From Hoplostethus atlanticus (lineage: Eukaryota > Chordata > Actinopteri > Trachichthyiformes > Trachichthyidae), in assembly GCA_034670405.1 (NCBI GenBank), contig JAXDDX010000014.1, forward strand, positions 1,190,501-1,254,500: 64,000 nucleotides of DNA, in the 5' to 3' direction. The position numbers and the translations under genes are program-made. The notes under the pieces are model-generated. The model was given only the letters and a program-made list of their open reading frames with translations. It had not been told where the DNA came from and ran no database searches. This document shows positions 62,117 through 64,000 of the stretch, in pieces; the first letter of the stretch is position 1; the number at the start of each line of letters is the position of its first letter.

Positions 62117-62175
62117 AGCCAGTCGGGAGTTCAGTAGGCATGGGAAGACTGCCCTGAGACAGCGGGAAGGTGAAG
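62117..62175 (-). CDS. EnSpm accessory gene, exon 2 (start codon)
   Basis: A 59-bp exon lies between acceptor gcttgcag|CTTC and donor GGCT|gtaagt. An ATG at 62141 opens MPTELPTG plus one base. Joined to the exon at 60226 (acceptor gttgag|TC) the codon T+TC gives F, so the protein starts MPTELPTGFIVDDDDYRRLD. The perfect phase and the sensible PB1 start support this join. The intron it implies (60227-62116) contains the transposase. Confidence 0.5.
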
Positions 62176-62499
62176 CTGCAAGCCATTAAAAAACGTTAGT
62201 CAATTAACACTGGTAGACTTGTGACAATGGCCACAAACTAATAAAAAAAAAGTCTAACAAGGCAAACATTGAATTCATCACACATTTAACTTGAGAGCAA
62301 CATCAAGTTAGCTTTTAATGTTAACGATACTAATTAACGTTAACTTACACAACTAAACTAGCTGCTGTAACATTAACTAATCTGGTTAATCTATCAAAAC
62401 ACACAACTGATAGTGAACTACACTTTTTTTTAAGTGTAAACAGAACACTGTTTAGGCAAAAATACAATACACCCATGGTTATAAATTAGTTTACTTACT

Positions 62500-62660
62500 G
62501 TAATAGGAGAGCCTTGGAAATGCAGCATGTGAGGAGATACTAACGCAAATCCGAAAGAGTGGGGAAAAAATCCCCGCCTCTAGAACGTAAAATGGCGGCA
62601 AGTGTCGGCCCGTTGCCTTACGAAAGTCGGAACAAACTTTTAAATTAGGCCTTGTACATC
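62500..62660 (-). promoter_or_regulatory. putative promoter and first exon of the EnSpm element
   Basis: About 400-550 bp inside the right end lies a CpG-richer strip with AAAATGGCGGC (62590-62600), matching a YY1-type ATGGCGGC core often found at TATA-less starts. Reading leftward on the minus strand, the strip ends in TTACA|gtaagtaa (exon end 62499), a strong donor. The first exon has no conserved frame and is taken as 5' untranslated. Start site and promoter are inferred. Confidence 0.4.
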
Positions 62661-63035
62661 TAATATGAGTGAAGATTCAGCAACTGGATAGCTTATTTCT
62701 CGCCTCAAATTTGTTCAGAAACAGATTTTGGTGGACTGCTAAGGTGAAATAAGTGAAGGTTTACGTACTTCATACAACGGAACTCCACTACTCATGCTCA
62801 AACCCCATTGGCTCACAGAACTGGGGGTCAGGGGTCTTGAAGGGTTGTCCCATATGTGTAAATTTAGTTTTACATATTTTTTTGTAATTACATTTAATTA
62901 AATTAAATTAACTTATTTTACACTAGGGCAGTACATTTATGAATTAATAAAAAAAGATATGTAGGAATTAATAACACATTAAAATCAATTAAATAAACTA
63001 GATTAAAACATGTAACATTTACAAGGGGTCAGAAT
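62661..63035. other. right subterminal region of the EnSpm element
   Basis: AT-rich strip between the putative promoter and the right end, with repeated 'attaatt/aattaa' words. No coding sequence. Confidence 0.4.
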
Positions 63036-63051
63036 CAGTTTTTTCAGTGTG

Positions 63052-64000
63052 GTTGCTGGACGTTGTTGGTATGGTTTTAGATGTGGAGTTCATGTGACCC
63101 CATGTACAGTAGATATAGCTTTTATCTCTCTGTTCTCTGTCTCGCCCGTGCATGTGCATGTAAATTACTGTTAAGATGGAGCTGTATGTGTTTTGTGTGC
63201 AGTGTGTGTGGTTATAGTCTCTTGTGTGCAGTGTTAGAATTCATCATCATGTAGTTGTGGCCCCACCAGAGGTTTTATTCATTCATTTCAAACAGTGAAA
63301 CCTTGTATGATAGTAAGGGTTGTATATAATCCAGTGCTTTCACACACAACTGCAAACGGTATTTCTGTTGATGTTATGCAGGTGGACATATGTGTTCTAA
63401 ATCCTGTTATGCATTCTGCAGCTTTGTGCCAGTGTGCCCGTATAGTACAGTAATTACCAAGGAATTATTGTCAGTACTATTTAACATCAGTAAAGTGCTG
63501 TAGAAACCATTGCTTTAAACAGTTTTGGCATACAATTTTTTTACTCATTTCCCTTTATCTGTGTTAAACCAACCTGGTGACATCAGAGCAAATTCTTGTG
63601 ATAAGATAGGGATGTTCTTGAATTTTGGATTATTTTACCTCACTCAAAACCCCTTGAATGTATGGATTAGTCACGACTGCTTGCCACTGAAAGGCTAGAG
63701 CAACAGAGGAATCTGGTATCAGCAATTCACTTCACAAATTTACCATACTTTGTTGTCCCTTTGTCATCATAGAATACAACAATCAAAAGCTGTTTTTTTT
63801 TTTATTTAAAGCAATTTACATGTCAGTGATTTTGTCCTTTGGTCTGAATGGCTATTTGCCTGTAACTGTGAAATTGTGGCCCTCCCTCACTAAAATGTGT
63901 CTCCCTCTATAAAATTTTGGCTCTGATGAAAACAGGGTTGAAGTGTTGACCAGAAATGTATACCATGGATGTGGTGTGCCAAACTCTAACCATAACTTTC
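63052..64000. other. non-coding stretch to the window end
   Basis: No gene, mobile element or notable repeat was recognised beyond the EnSpm right end, apart from a short T10 run near 63793. Confidence 0.4.

Larger units (their letters stand above)
55466..63049 (-). mobile_element. EnSpm/CACTA transposon, both ends present (7584 bp)
   Basis: The left end CACTGAAAAAAATG and the right end CAGTTTTTTCAGTG are inverted copies (one mismatch in 14). TG lies on both sides (55464-55465 and 63050-63051), a 2-bp duplication within the 2-4 bp known for CACTA elements. CACTG start and CAGTG end fit the metazoan EnSpm group. Inside, all on the minus strand, are a promoter-like right end, two small 5' exons, a tnp2-type transposase and a PB1/SAMD3-like accessory gene. 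Two other repeats (56276-56400, 58010-58197) are nested in it. Frameshifts in both genes suggest it no longer moves by itself. Confidence 0.85.
23432..64000 (+). other. pcdh9: downstream intron of pcdh9 (partial)
   Basis: The interval starts with the donor gtgagt after the pcdh9 exon and runs to the window end. No sequence resembling the terminal PCDH9 exon was found on the + strand. All recognisable coding matter in it belongs to transposable elements. The downstream intron is therefore inferred to exceed 40 kb here. Confidence 0.55.

Noticed and set aside
1-64000. CRISPR arrays, operons, phage or other bacterial systems
   Set aside because: Base composition, introns, microsatellites and repeat families are those of a vertebrate nuclear genome; no spaced repeat array was seen.

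Overview
The window looks like teleost fish nuclear DNA. It is AT-rich and almost entirely non-coding. It carries long dinucleotide microsatellites and many transposable-element relics of kinds typical of ray-finned fishes: Tc1/mariner, hAT, PIF/Harbinger, EnSpm/CACTA, LINE tails and a tRNA-derived SINE. Nothing prokaryotic is present. All calls come from reading the sequence; no database search was made.

The only host coding sequence I recognise is one 202-bp exon at 23230..23431 (+). It encodes part of the cytoplasmic tail of a delta-protocadherin and matches protocadherin-9 (pcdh9) best. The rest of the window is therefore probably intron: at least 23 kb upstream and at least 40 kb downstream of that exon. 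This agrees with the very large introns known for PCDH9 in vertebrates.

Layout. 1-14 kb: plain intron with microsatellites and one 360-bp foldback. 14.3-14.9 kb: a Tc1-like relic (-). 19-20 kb: a duplicated 53-bp segment flanking a retrotransposon-like tail. 23.2 kb: the pcdh9 exon. 25.5-26.1 kb: a hAT deletion derivative. 26.4-27.2 kb: a LINE ORF1 relic fused to its own 3' tail. 28.2-31.7 kb: a hAT element with a broken ZBED1-like transposase. 33.0-34.1 kb: LINE RT relic, hAT fragment and Tc1 N-terminus. 36.8 and 37.8 kb: a 113-bp direct duplication. 39.5-40.5 kb: another hAT relic. 42.2 kb: a SINE. 47.2-48.9 kb: a Harbinger-like relic with a spliced Myb/SANT-like gene. 52.46-53.80 kb: a non-autonomous Harbinger element with clear TIRs and a TTA target duplication. 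55.1-55.36 kb: ends of two different Tc1-like elements, abutting. 55,466-63,049: a complete-ended 7.58-kb EnSpm/CACTA element.

The EnSpm element is the most interesting object. On the minus strand it has a promoter-like right end and two small 5' exons. A decayed CACTA transposase lies inside the following intron. Beyond it are four further exons of a PB1-containing, SAMD3-like accessory protein. All inspected introns are GT-AG and phase-compatible. A transposase lying in an intron of an accessory gene recalls maize En/Spm (tnpD reading frames within an intron of tnpA). Both genes carry frameshifts, so this copy is probably inactive.
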